From assembly GCF_964020035.1 (NCBI RefSeq), contig NZ_OZ026475.1, positions 186,001 to 250,000 on the forward strand: a stretch of DNA of 64,000 nucleotides. Direction: 5' to 3'. A program made the position numbers and the translations under genes. The first letter of the stretch is position 1; each line of letters opens with the position of its first letter. This DNA comes from Spiroplasma endosymbiont of Crioceris asparagi. GTDB lineage: Bacteria; Bacillota_I; Bacilli_A; Mycoplasmatales; Mycoplasmataceae. Below, in pieces: positions 34,483 through 45,477 of the stretch. The notes beneath the pieces were generated by a model. That model saw only the letters and a list, made by a program, of their open reading frames with translations. It had not been told where the DNA came from and did not search any database.

Positions 34483-35142
34483 ATGTTGTTAGAAGTCATT
34501 GCATATAATCTTGAAGATGTTAAAAAAATTAATCAATCAAATGCTAGTAGGATTGAACTAGTCAGAGATATTGATAAAGAGGGTTTAAGTCCCAGTAAAG
34601 AACTAATTTTAGAAGCTTGTGAAATTTCTAATATTCCTATTAACGTAATGGTGCGTGAAACTTGAGACTCGTTTGTATATTCAGATGAAGAGTTTGAAAA
34701 ATTGCTAAATGAAATTGACTTTATTAAAACAACTGCAGTTAATGGAATTGTATTTGGTTCATTAACTACTGAAAATAAAATTAATGAAAAACAATTAGCA
34801 GAAGTTATTAAAAGAAAAGAACATTTAGAAATAACATTTCATAAAGCGTTTGATTTAGTCGACGATTTTACAAATCAATATAATTTATTGCAAAAATATA
34901 ATGTTACAAATGTATTAACAACTTGTGGCGCATCATTTGAAGCTAACCAAGATAAAATTAAAGAATTAGCCAAAATTAATAATCCTAAAGTTTTAATCGG
35001 CGGGGGAATTAATGAGACAAATTTCAAAGCAGCGATGAGAATTAGCCAAAATGTACATATTGGAAAACTAGCAAGAAAAAATAATGACATCAATAATGAG
35101 ATTGATGTTGATAAAATTAACAAACTATTTAAAGGAAAATAA
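34483..35142 (+). CDS. cutC: CutC-family protein
   Basis: 219-residue TIM-barrel protein of the CutC family. The N-terminus MLLEVIAYNLEDV, RIELVRDIDKEGLSPS, VMVRET, TFHKAFD and IGGGINETNF match. CutC was first described as a copper homeostasis protein in E. coli, a role now doubted; the real reaction is uncertain. It lies between metK and yhaM, starts 22 bases after metK and might share the riboswitch-controlled transcript. TGA at 34663 is Trp. Confidence 0.88.
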
Positions 35143-35145
35143 AAA

Positions 35146-36129
35146 ATGTGAATTAAAGAAATTAATAAAGAATTAAAAGAAGTTTCATTTGTAACTAGAA
35201 TTGGTAAGTCAATTGCTGCAACTTCAAATCAAAAAACATATCTAATACTTAATTTCGTCGACAATACGGGACGTATTGATGCAAGGTTGTGAGATAGTTC
35301 AAAAGAAGATGAAGAAGCCCTTAAATCTAACAATTATGTAAATGTTACTGCCGAAGTTAATGTCTTTAAAGGTACAATTCAATTAAAAGTAAAAAGCTAT
35401 ACTTTAATAACACCTCAAAGAATTGTTGAAATGGGTTATAAAGAAGCAGATTTTTTAATTACTTCTGCAATTGATGTTGAAAAAGAATATAAAAATTTAA
35501 TTGAAGAATTAAAAACTTTTAAAAATAAAACTTATTCAAAAATAACTTTACATCTATTAGAAAAGCATAAAGAAAAATTTTTAAAATACCCTGGAGGAAT
35601 GTTTGTTCATCACAATGTAGTTGAAGGATTATTTTGACATTCAATTTCTTTATACAAATTAGCAAAACAAATTAAACCAGTTTACTCATATGCAAAAAAT
35701 ATTGATTGAGAATTAGTTTGTTGTGGAACTATTTTACATGACCTTGGTAAAATCTTTGAAATTAAAGATAAACAAGGAAGCGACTATACAAATTATGGTA
35801 AATTAATTGGACACATTTCAATTGGTAATCAACTAATTTTTGCAACAGCACAAGAACTAGGATTAATTTCTTTAGAGACTAATATTGATGATCAAAAAAA
35901 TCAAGATGTTCTTAAAATGCAACATATGATTATTGCCTCACATGGTAAAAAAGAATATGGTTCACCAATTGAACCACGAATTATCGAAGCGGTCATTCTT
36001 TCAACATTAGATGAAATGGATGCAAGAATTTATAAAATTAATGACGAATTAGAAAGAGCTGAAATTGATAAATATACAGCAAAAGTTATTACAGAAAATG
36101 GAACAGCATATTTTAAACATTTTAAATAA
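35146..36129 (+). CDS. yhaM: 3'-5' exoribonuclease YhaM
   Basis: 327-residue nuclease that trims single-stranded RNA. An N-terminal OB fold (about 12-85) carries TYLILNFVDNTGRIDARLWD, and a C-terminal HD domain has HHNVVEGLFWHS, ILHDLGKI (HD metal site), GHISIG and HGKKEYGSP. It begins three bases after the cutC stop. TGA codons (second codon, 35289, 35636, 35706) are Trp. Together with RNase J and RNase III it makes a third RNA-processing enzyme in this window. Confidence 0.94.
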
Positions 36130-36163
36130 AAGTTTATAATTATTGGAAAGAAAGGGAGTTTAG

Positions 36164-38839
36164 ATGTTAAAGAATAAGAAAAAAAATGCTAAAAAACAAC
36201 ATTGATTAAAAGATGAAACAATTTTTTCTTGTGCAAAACAATCAAAACAATCATTACTACAAGACTTTAATTTAAAATTTTTTGGTGATGCTTCTAATCG
36301 AAAGACCCGAATTTCAAAATATGGATTAAATACAACAAAAATTTCTAAATTTAATCATATTTTATATTTTTTAAAAGAAACTATTGAACCATTTAATATC
36401 TTGTTGTTTGTAATGATTTTTATTGATTTAGGAATATATTTTTTTAAAGCCCCTGAGCACGGTCAAACATCAAATGTTGACAACTTAGTTTCTGCAATAA
36501 TTTCATTTATTCTTTTATCTTTAAATATGTTTGTGGCCCAATTTCTAGGTTATAAAAGTTATAAAGTTTCTAAAGAATTATATGATGTTATTAACAATAG
36601 GTATAATGTTGTAAATTATCAAATTGATGATTTATCAAAAGTAGATATTCCACATTTACAAAGTAAAGTGTTTTCTATTGCAAGAAATTCCTTAACTATT
36701 GGAGATGTCGTTTTATTACAAAAAGGAGACATTGTTCCTAGTGATATGAGAGTTCTATGAGCTTCTAATTTATCAGTTAATGATAATCATATTAGGGGAA
36801 GTAAAGTAAAAGTATTTAAAACAGCTGAATATATGCCAGCAAAATATATTTATGATTTACAAAATATTTTATTATCACAATCACAAATTATCTCTGGAAC
36901 TGCATTGGCAATGGTTACAGGTGTGGGTGAAAATAATTCTTCATTTAAATTATTGTCACAAGAAACATTAGAAAATCAATCTTTCTATAAAAAAGGATTA
37001 AAAAGATTGATGATTGGAATTATGCTATCAATCTTAGTTGTCTTTCCGGTGGCTTGTGTGGCACATATTTTATGAAATCCAAATTCTAGCTTATTAGAAT
37101 CAGCGCTTTTTGCAATTAGTATTATCATCTCATTAACTCCAGAAGCGTTACCAGCGCTTGTTGCATTTAATCTTTTATATGGAGCATCACAAATTAAAAA
37201 TAAAAAAGTAATTATTAAAAACTTTGATTCTATTCAAGATATGGGTGCTGTTAATTTACTAATTACTAATAAGTCAGGTCCGGTTGTTAAACAAAGATTT
37301 ATTTTGTATAACACAATAAACTACAATGAAAAAAAATCAAATTATGTTTATAACCTTGCTTTCATGAATGCCTATTTCCAAAATTCACTAAATTATAAAT
37401 ATGAAAAAGTTATTTTAGATCATGAAAAAAATCCCGAAAGCATTGTTAAATATTGAGAACTAGTTTCTACAAAAGAAATTGATCTTTATAGAAAAATTGG
37501 GACTATTATAGTCAAAAATAAACTAACAGGTAAAGCTTTGCAAATAACAAAGGGTACATTTAAAAATGTTCATAATATTACTAAATTTGTAAATGATAAT
37601 GGCACAATCGTTCCGTTTACTCCAGAAATGAAGGCAAAGCTTTATGAATATGTTAATAACCAAATAGATAAAGGTTTTAAATCAATTCTTGTTTTAACTA
37701 AAGAAATTAAAAATATTAATGATCCAATTGTTGAAGATAATTTAGTTTTTGAAGGAATCATGCTATTTCAAAACCTTGTACAAGAAGATGTTAAAGAATC
37801 TTTAACAAGTTTACTTAAATATAATATTGATTTTAAAATGTTTTCATCAGATGATGAAATGACCACAATGTGGGCTGCGAAAGAAGCTGGAGTTCCAAAT
37901 ATCAACTTTTCTAAAACATTAGAAATGGGATATCAAAATGATAAAAAAGAAATTATTGAAGAAGTAAACGTTTTTGCAAATTTATCTCCAAGACAAAAAG
38001 CATTGTTAATTAATGAATATAAAAAACAGGGAAATGTTGTAGCATATTTGGCCAATGGCCGAAATGATACTGTAGCAGTTAAAAGGGCAGATGTGGGTAT
38101 TGTTCCCGAAACTGCCACACCAATATCTAAAATATTTGCTGACATTATTGTTAAAGAAACAAAAATTTCTAATATTGATGAAGCGTTTGTAATTGGAAGA
38201 AAAACATTTATTAATTCAATTAAATATATACAATTAACATTTGCTATTAACCTAGGATTGTTATTATCACTTTTTGTGACTAATCTTTTATTTGATTTTG
38301 TTCCTTTAAATTCAAATGAATTATTATTACAATCACTGTTAATTGATATCTTAAATTTTGCCTTTATCTATGATGTTGTTGATAAACAAACTTTAAAGAA
38401 CCCAGTAAAATGAAACCTAAAAAGAATTGCAATTTTTTCACTCTGAAACTGTTTATTGCCAATGTTTGTGTCGATATCGAACATTGCAATTGTAGCTTAT
38501 GGGTTTGGTTGAAAAGATGAAGTAAACGCGAAAGAAAAAATTCAAACAGTTTATTTTATTGAAAGTTTTTTAACTAGATTATTACTATTATTTATTTATC
38601 GAACTGAAAAATTATCATTAATTAAATCACGACCAAGTGCAAAATATGCACTAATAGTTTTAATGGTTGCCTTAGCAATGATTGCATTAACCTACACTCC
38701 TTGAATTGACACCACATTTGATATGAGCACACCAGACTCATGATGATGGGGAATGTTAGCGGGAATAATATTTGTGACGTGAGCACTTGGAGAATCAATC
38801 AAAAAACTATATTTATATATATTTAAAGAATGATTTTAA
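36164..38839 (+). CDS. P-type ATPase-like protein lacking the catalytic motifs
   Basis: 891-residue protein with the layout of the magnesium-transporting MgtA group: N-terminal cytoplasmic region, paired spans near 80-97 and 108-128, A domain, spans near 285-330, TPEALPALV in M4, P and N domains, and a C-terminal block of five or six spans. Alignment by eye with the MgtA pattern is continuous, yet each catalytic motif is changed. TGES is RGSK (211-214); the phosphorylated DKTGTLT is NKSGPVV (N369); TGDN is SSDD (561-564); GDGxNDA is ANGRNDT (630-636), which keeps ND. Without the aspartate it cannot form the phosphoenzyme. Over 20 Trp codons, mainly TGA, stay in frame with no stop or shift, so the gene looks maintained. 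GGGAGTT precedes ATG 36164. Substrate unknown. Confidence 0.85.
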
Positions 38840-38845
38840 AAAACA

Positions 38846-38872
38846 AAAACACCAACCATGTTGGTGTTTTTT
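38846..38872. terminator. Bidirectional terminator
   Basis: AAAACACCAAC (38846-38856) pairs with GTTGGTGTTTT (38860-38870). The hairpin lies between the convergent P-type ATPase-like gene and the HIT gene, with T runs in both directions. Confidence 0.9.
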
Positions 38873-39302
38873 AATTAATAATTTTATTTTTAATTTCTTC
38901 AAGATCTAAATTAGTTGGAGCATCATTTATAATGAAACCAAAGCCTTTAGATTTCTCATATTTAGGCACAACGTGCATATGATAATGAAAGACAACCTGA
39001 CTAGCAATTGCTTTTTCATTTACAACATAATTAAAGCCTTTAATGTCTTTTAATTTTGTTTTTAATAATATTGCAACTTCTTTAGCTAATTTACTAACTT
39101 CAAATAAGTATTGATCGTCACATGAAGAATAATCATCATAATGACTTTTAGGAATCACTAAAGTGTGTCCCACAGAATTAGGATATATATCTAAGAATGC
39201 ATAGGCATAGTCATTTTCTTTTATTAAAAAAGAAGGCACTTCTTTTTTAATAATTTTGCAAAATAAACAATCAGCTTTTAAATTACATGTCTTCATCATC
39301 AT
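38871..39302 (-). CDS. hinT: HIT-family nucleotide-binding protein (HinT-like)
   Basis: Histidine-triad hydrolase of purine nucleoside phosphoramidates. The core begins at CLFCKIIKKEVPSF and carries NSVGHTLVIPKSHY and the HYHMHVVPKY triad (HxHxH). 141-143 residues depending on which of three successive ATG codons (39302, 39299, 39296) is used; they lie in a GATGATGATG run that also encodes the acidic C-terminus of the upstream lipoprotein, so the genes overlap by 12-20 bases and are probably translationally coupled. The two N-terminal cysteines (CNLKADCLFC) before the core are unusual. In Mycoplasma hominis HinT binds the lipoproteins encoded with it. Confidence 0.93.
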   Translation of the reverse strand: MMMKTCNLKADCLFCKIIKKEVPSFLIKENDYAYAFLDIYPNSVGHTLVIPKSHYDDYSSCDDQYLFEVSKLAKEVAILLKTKLKDIKGFNYVVNEKAIASQVVFHYHMHVVPKYEKSKGFGFIINDAPTNLDLEEIKNKIIN

Positions 39303-41031
39303 CACGTTTATGAATATATGTCCCGATTTTATCTCATAATCCTGAATAATAAATATCTTTTTCATTTAAGTATTTACTATAAATTTGTGTTTTTGCATTT
39401 GACTGAATTGAAGCATTTGAAGCTAACATAGAAATCATTTGATTGATTAGTGATGTTTTTTTATCAGTTGTTAAATCGGTTACATCTTTTGAATGTAGTT
39501 TAGAGTTAACCGCATTATTTCAAATTGTTAGTAAAGGATTTGGATTATTTTGATCACTACTTTTCCCGGTTGCTAAGTTAATTGCAATTTTTTTATCAGC
39601 AGCATCTCTAATACCAAATTCATTTTCATTATTTTTATTTGGTTCAAGAATGTTTGCTAAATAAATTGGTAGAACAATAACTAAATTACATTTTGTATCA
39701 TCTTTTTCGTCATCAAATCCAAATTGGTTGGCATTATTATAAATTATTCCAGCACCTTTTTTATTGTATGCAGATACTTGTGATTTATATTTGTCGCTTA
39801 ATGTATTTTCTCCATAAGTAATTGAATCTTTTTCAAATGTATAACCTTGGAAACCACTAATTCCAAAATAAGGATCATATGCTGATTTATCATTAATTTC
39901 TTTAATGTCTGAAGCTTTTTTTAAAGCATCTACAATATTGGAAATATTTTTATCATTTTTTAGTGTGTAATCTGAAAGACCAGTATCTGAAATTTTATTA
40001 AAAATTTCATTTGCATTTAAAGCAGTTCTAACATCTGAATCTTTAGTTTTGTCATATTGGAATGTTCATACCATTTTAAAGTTTGTTTTTCATGCATCAG
40101 AAACATTATTATCATTTCATTCTTGTGAAGTGCTAAATAGTGGACTTAGTGAGTTTAAATATAAATTGCCATCAGCCACACGATAAAATTGGAAAATATT
40201 TGACATAACCATTTTTGTTTCATTCATATCATTAATTAATTTATTTTCAAAATAATCTTGAAATCTTAATGAAACGGCAGTTGTAGAAGAAATGCTAAGT
40301 TTATTTCCTTTAGCATCAGTTATTCAAAAGTTATGTTTACCTTTATCATATTCTTGAGTTAAATCTTTAACAGATGGAAGATGGTCACCACTTTTTGAAG
40401 ATTTATCTAAATTTTCAGAAAAAATCTCTCAAGGTTTTTGTTCATCTCCAAATAATACTTTGCTTCCCTCAGGAATTGCTTCTGCATTTTTTGTTTCTTT
40501 TCCATCATTATCATAAACAGTAATGGAACCAGCAGGAATCTCAGTTGTAACATTAAAGTTGTATAGAACACCATCAGATTGATGATAATCTAGGGGTTCA
40601 TCATTTTGAATAGATTTTGTATATTCATTAAATAGTTTATTTTCGGCAACATTTCGAGCTACTGAATCATAACTTTTTTTGTATTTTTCAATTCCATCAT
40701 TGTTATCATCATAGTTACTTATATGAGAATCGGGTGTAGATAAGTTTTGTAATAATGTTCTTGTTTTGTCAAAACTATTTTTTAATCCTAAAAGATCATT
40801 AATAATTTGAACAGCTTTATCAAGAAGGTCACTATCTTTATAATATTGACCTAAATCAAGTGCATTTGAATAATCTGAATTCCCTGAAATACCAGCAATA
40901 ATTTTTTTAATTAAATCTCTATTAATTGAAGGTGTAGAAAATCTTTCAACTTTACTTTTACATGAAACCAATACTGCTGAAGAGGTTGCAACTAAAGAAA
41001 TTGAACCTAATATACCAATTAATTTTTTCAT
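39283..41031 (-). CDS. Lipoprotein of the HIT operon (P60-like position)
   Basis: 582-residue surface lipoprotein. The signal peptide MKKLIGILGSISLVATSSA is followed by the lipobox LVSC, so Cys29-region acylation and cell-surface exposure are expected. The rest is hydrophilic, rich in Asn, Asp, Lys and Ser, and ends RDDDEDM. GGAGG at 41041-41045 selects ATG 41031 rather than the in-frame ATG 41046. The frame is free of TAA/TAG down to 39283 when TGA is Trp. It sits between a larger lipoprotein gene and a HIT gene, the same arrangement as the hitABL operon of Mycoplasma hominis that encodes membrane proteins P60 and P80 and HinT. Homology to P60 is inferred from context only. Confidence 0.85.
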
Positions 41032-41032
41032 A

Positions 41033-43333
41033 TTAGTTACCTCCATTTAAGTTATTATTAAAGTAATAATTTACTGTTAAATAACTTAAATTTGTTTTTG
41101 GTGTGGGTGTTGTAGTAAATCATCATTTGTTTTCAAGTTCTTTTAAAATAACCGCATATTCAAAATTATTTGTAAATAATTTTTTTGGATATTCTTTTTT
41201 TGTTTGTTTTTTAATAGATTCTTGTCAAGTTTTTAAGTTGTTTCTAAATGTAGATACTGGGTAAACACTTTTTCTAATTGTTAGTGTTTTAAGTGAATTA
41301 GAAAATATTTTTTTAATTTTTTTTACATATACTCCACTATCTTTATCATTTTCATCACCAAATTGAACAAACTCACCAACAAATTCATCAATACTTTCTG
41401 ATTTCTTTTTAACAGTAGAAATTAAATTTTTAAAGTAATCAAAATATCCTAATGCTCAAGTATTTGAAGTTTCACCAACTGTATTAATTGAAGCAGATCA
41501 GTCTTTAACTTCTGACATTATGTCATAAGAAGTTATACTTCCAGTTTTGTCTTTAATTAATGAGTTGTTTGTAAGGTAGTGTAAATAGGGGTTTGTAATT
41601 GATTGATTCATTGTTTTGTAAATTATATTGTTGTCATCTGTAACATTTTGAATTGCTTCAACTTTTTTATTATCATCTAGACTATAAAATTGATTAAATC
41701 TTTTTAATTGTTCTAAAGTGTTTGTTTCAATAGTGTGATCTTTATCATATGATTTAACAAAACCTTCTTCTTTTGGAGTGTTGCTTTCCATTCAATGTTT
41801 GTAACCATCAATAGAAACAATGTGTAAACCATCACTTTCTACAAATACTAATTTACCAGGTGCTAACTCACCATACATTCCAGTTGTTGTTGCACCATCT
41901 GCAAGTGATTTACTTGCGTTTCGATTAATTTTTGCAAGTGCAGTTTCTAGTTTGAAATCTTTTGCATCATCAGTCATGTTAACAAAATCCTTTTTATCAC
42001 CTAGATAGTCATAAACTGAATTTTTTAACATTTGTGTGAAATCAGAAGTGCTTGAACCTAAAGTTAAAAGTTTGCTGTATTTTTTTGCACTAATTTTTGC
42101 CCCATATTTATTAGTTAAACCAGAACTTGTAAATATTTGTGATCATTTTTTATCAATAGTTGAATCATATCCACCATCAGCCGCTAAACTATTTTGTTTA
42201 GCAAATAAATCTTTCATTAATTGATTAATTTTATCAGCTTCTTGTTCGGCACCACTTTTTGTGGTGAAGCTATCTTTACTAATTCCATTTTCAAAAGCAT
42301 AACCATCAGCAAAACCAAAAATCAATTCACTAACAGCTACAGGAGCATTTGTATTATAGTATTGGTCTAAGAAATATCTTTGTGAGTTAGATAAAAATCC
42401 TCCACGAGTGCTTAAATCACTAGTACTTAATTTTGTTGTATCAAAAGGAACATTGTCGGCAACTATTTTTGTATCATCAATTTTATTTAGTTTATCTTTT
42501 ACATCACTTTTAATATTTTTTTGTTCATCAAAATACTCAGAATCATATGTATTTTTTCAACTTTTTGTGTCCTGAGATGTTGCATTAATTATTTGCATAA
42601 TTCATGGTTTTTTATCACTATCATTTATATTAGCTTCAAAATTTCCGCTTGCAATTCATCCTTTAATTGCATTTAAGTGTTCAATTACAGTTTGTTTAGT
42701 TACTCAAGAAACTCCAAGTTGATCTGTACCTAATAAAACATCTTTTAATATTGATGAAACATTGTTGTCACCATCTATCATTAAAGTATATTTGTATTTT
42801 TTCTCTAATAAACTTACATCTGCATCATCTGCATCATCTTGATATTGTGGAAATTTACCAACAAGATAATTTTTTCAATTTTTAGCTCAATGTTTACTAT
42901 CGCTTTTCTTTTTATCATCTTTTTCTTCTTCAATTTTTTGCTCTACTTGTTTTTGTAGTGTAGCAAAACGATCTTTTAGGATGCTAATAAGATCTGTAAA
43001 GTAATAATTATCTGATCCTTCTTCAATTTCTTTTGATTTACCATCTTTATCGACACCCTTAAATTTATCAACGTTTGCTAAAAATGATAAATTCATTAGT
43101 GACAATAAGTCTTTATCGATTTGTTTACGAATTGTTGGATCATTATAAATTTTTTCTAAAAGTTCTAAAGAAGTTAGTTGAGTTTTCCCGTCAATATTAC
43201 TGATGAATTTAGCAATTATTGAATTACCATTATCATCTTTGTGATAATCTGTTTTATGTTTACAAGAAACTAAAACTAATCCGCTTGTTGCGGACAAAGT
43301 TACTACTCCTAATAAGGAAATAAGTTTTTTCAA
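41033..43333 (-). CDS. Large lipoprotein of the HIT operon (P80-like position), TTG start
   Basis: 766-residue lipoprotein. Signal peptide MKKLISLLGVVTLSATSG with lipobox LVSC. Long hydrophilic body with coiled-coil-like stretches around residues 115-150 (EKIEEEKDDKKKSD type) and no further membrane spans. The start is TTG at 43333, supported by AAAGGAG nine bases upstream; no ATG lies before the signal peptide. Its stop overlaps the ribosome-binding region of the next lipoprotein gene (two bases before that ATG), so the operon is tightly coupled. More than ten TGA Trp codons are scattered through it. Confidence 0.85.
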
Positions 43334-43412
43334 TTTAATCGCTCCTTTTGCAATATTATTATTATATAAAAAAAAACAAAAAATAGATAAAATATTTTAT
43401 ATAAGGACAAAT

Positions 43413-44633
43413 ATGAAAAATCTACGAAACCATTTTTCCCATAATTTTCAAAAAAGTAAAAATATTTATTTTGATAATGCCTCAACAAGTTTCAAGTTAG
43501 ACGCAGTTATTAATAAAGAAATTGAATTTTTGGAAAAAATAAATACAAACACACACAATGAAATTTCAAATGAATCATTTCATATGAATGAAAAAATCAA
43601 AGAGTTAAGAAATTTAGTATGCAAATTTATTAATGGCAATAATGCCAATGAAGTTTCTTTTAATTCAGGAACCACTTATTCATTAAATCAATTAGCATTT
43701 GGAATCAAAAGTGAGTTAACAAAAGATAGTGAAATTGTATTAACGTTTGCAGAACATTCATCTAATTTAATTCCTTGATTTGAGGTTGCTAAAGATTCTA
43801 AAGCAAAAATTAAATACTTGGAAACAAATAAAAATGGTGTTATTGATTTAAAAAAAATAAAAAATATTATTAGTAAAAATACAAAAGTTGTTTCTTTCGC
43901 TAATGTTTCAAACACCTTAGGGTTTGAAGGCGATGTAAAAAATATTGTTAAAGAAATTAGAAATATTAATAAAGATGTTTTGATTTTTGTTGATGGTGCT
44001 CAAAGTGTAGCACATTGTCAAACGAATGTGAGTGATTGAGATATTGATGCTTTTTGTTTTTCTGCGCATAAAATATATGGACCTTTTGGATTGGGCGTGT
44101 TATGAATTAATAATAGAGTTGTAGATAAAATCAAACCATTAACATATGGCGGCGGAGCGGTTGAAATTTTTGATTCGGAAAATGACTATAAGATAACTGA
44201 TAGTCCATCGAAATTTGAAGCTGGGACACCGAATCTAGCCGCGATATATTCTTTTATAGAAGTGTTTAAATGATTTGAAACAATTGATTTTAATAATCTT
44301 TTAAATATAGAAAAAGAATTAAAAAAATATTTAGTATCGCAAATCAATCAATTGAAATTAGATGATATAGATTTTTTTAATTTAGATTCAGATCAACCAA
44401 TTTTGATTTTCAGAGATAAAAATATAAACCCCCAAGATTTTGCTTTATTCTTAAAAGAAAAATATAATATTGTTTCGCGCTCTGGAGAGAATTGTGCCAA
44501 ACTTATTTCTCAAATAATTGGTACTAAAAAAGTGAATAGAATATCAATAAGTTTCTTAAATACTAAAGAAGAAATTGATAAATTAATTGATGGGTTTAAA
44601 ACAAAAGCAGAATGATATAAATATTCATTATAG
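43413..44633 (+). CDS. sufS: Cysteine desulfurase (SufS type)
   Basis: PLP enzyme that takes sulfur from cysteine for Fe-S clusters and thio-modifications. 406 residues. PLP lysine K220 in FSAHKIYGPFG; FVDGAQSVAH contains the cofactor Asp and Gln; FAEHSSNLIPW carries the ring-stacking His; catalytic Cys361 in SRSGENCAK. Glycine-rich YGGGAVEIF and EAGTPNLA are conserved. The next gene, seven bases downstream of its stop, is the scaffold/acceptor SufU, forming a two-gene unit as in many mollicutes. TGA codons at 43777, 44038 and 44613 are Trp. It diverges from the HIT operon. Confidence 0.95.
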
Positions 44634-44642
44634 GAGATAAAA

Positions 44643-45035
44643 ATGAGTACATGATTAATGGATAACTATACAAATCCTGAATATAAGAAAACTTTAATTG
44701 GGGACAATGTTTTTTCTAAAAGATATAGTGCAAAATCATGTAACGATGACATAACACTATTTTTTGATATTAAAAATGATGTGATAAATGATGTTGGGTT
44801 TGACGGAGAAGGCTGTGCATTATCAATAGCATGTGCCAATTCCTTTTGTCGGTTAATAAAACAGCAAAATGTTGCTGAAGCAAAAATGCTTGCCAATAAA
44901 TTTTTATTAGCAATAGAAAATAAAAAACTTACAGAAAATCTTGATAATGAACTTGCTAATTTTGAAAAAAATATAATAACAGGAAAAAGAAAAATTTGTT
45001 TATCAATTGTTCCAAATATAATTAATACTATTTAA
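44643..45035 (+). CDS. sufU: SufU/IscU-type sulfur acceptor
   Basis: 130-residue protein following sufS. The three cysteines expected for zinc/sulfur transfer are visible: KSCNDDI (instead of the usual PTCGD), GEGCALSIA, and KICLSI near the C-terminus. SufU proteins activate SufS and hand on persulfide. GGAGAT before ATG 44643 fixes the start; TGA at 44652 is Trp. No sufBCD genes are in the window, so cluster assembly beyond this pair cannot be judged here. Confidence 0.9.
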
Positions 45036-45067
45036 ATATTAATAAGCATATTTTTAGTTTTAAAGTG

Positions 45068-45073
45068 TATAAT
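45068..45073 (+). promoter_or_regulatory. Probable -10 element
   Basis: TATAAT 22 bases before the S1-domain gene start, in a 60-base gap after sufU. No clear -35. Confidence 0.4.
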
Positions 45074-45095
45074 TTGATTAGGAGAATAGAAAGAC

Positions 45096-45428
45096 ATGTA
45101 TAAAAAAGATCAAAAAATTATGGTCAAAGTTACAAGTATTGTAAATTATGGTGCTTTTTGTGAGACATTAGATCAAGGTGATGTTTGAAAAGGTTTAATT
45201 CATATTTCTGAGTTGTCAGATTTTTTTGTAAATGATATTTCTGAGTTCTTAAATGTTGGTGACGAAATTGAAGTTTCTGTTATTTCATCTATTGATGATA
45301 AAAGACAGTTAAAATTAAGTTACAAAGCTATAAGACCAGAGCTATTGAAAAAAGAACAAAAAATCGTTGAAACTGGAAAAGGTGCTGAAACTTTGAAAAA
45401 CAATACTAAAAAATCTATTAGCAAGTAA
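45096..45428 (+). CDS. S1 RNA-binding domain protein (YugI/CvfD-like)
   Basis: 110 residues. One S1 domain covers residues 5-75: GxxVMVKVTSIVNYGAFCET, GLIHISELSDF and VGDEIEVSVISSIDDKRQLKLSYKA are the expected strands. The C-terminal tail is basic. In B. subtilis the similar general stress protein YugI associates with ribosomes. The last codons and stop form one arm of the terminator that follows. TGA at about 45187 is Trp. Confidence 0.88.
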
Positions 45429-45441
45429 TAGATTTTTTTTT
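45408..45441 (+). terminator. Terminator overlapping the end of the S1-domain gene
   Basis: AAAAAATCTATTA (45408-45420) pairs with TAATAGATTTTTT starting at 45426; the stop codon is inside the stem. A run of T residues follows. Confidence 0.85.
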
Positions 45442-45477
45442 AAAAAAAATAGACAATATAATATAGGAGATATTAAG

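Noticed and set aside
36164-38839. Functional magnesium P-type ATPase
   Set aside because: The phosphorylation aspartate and three further catalytic motifs are absent, so transport activity is not claimed.
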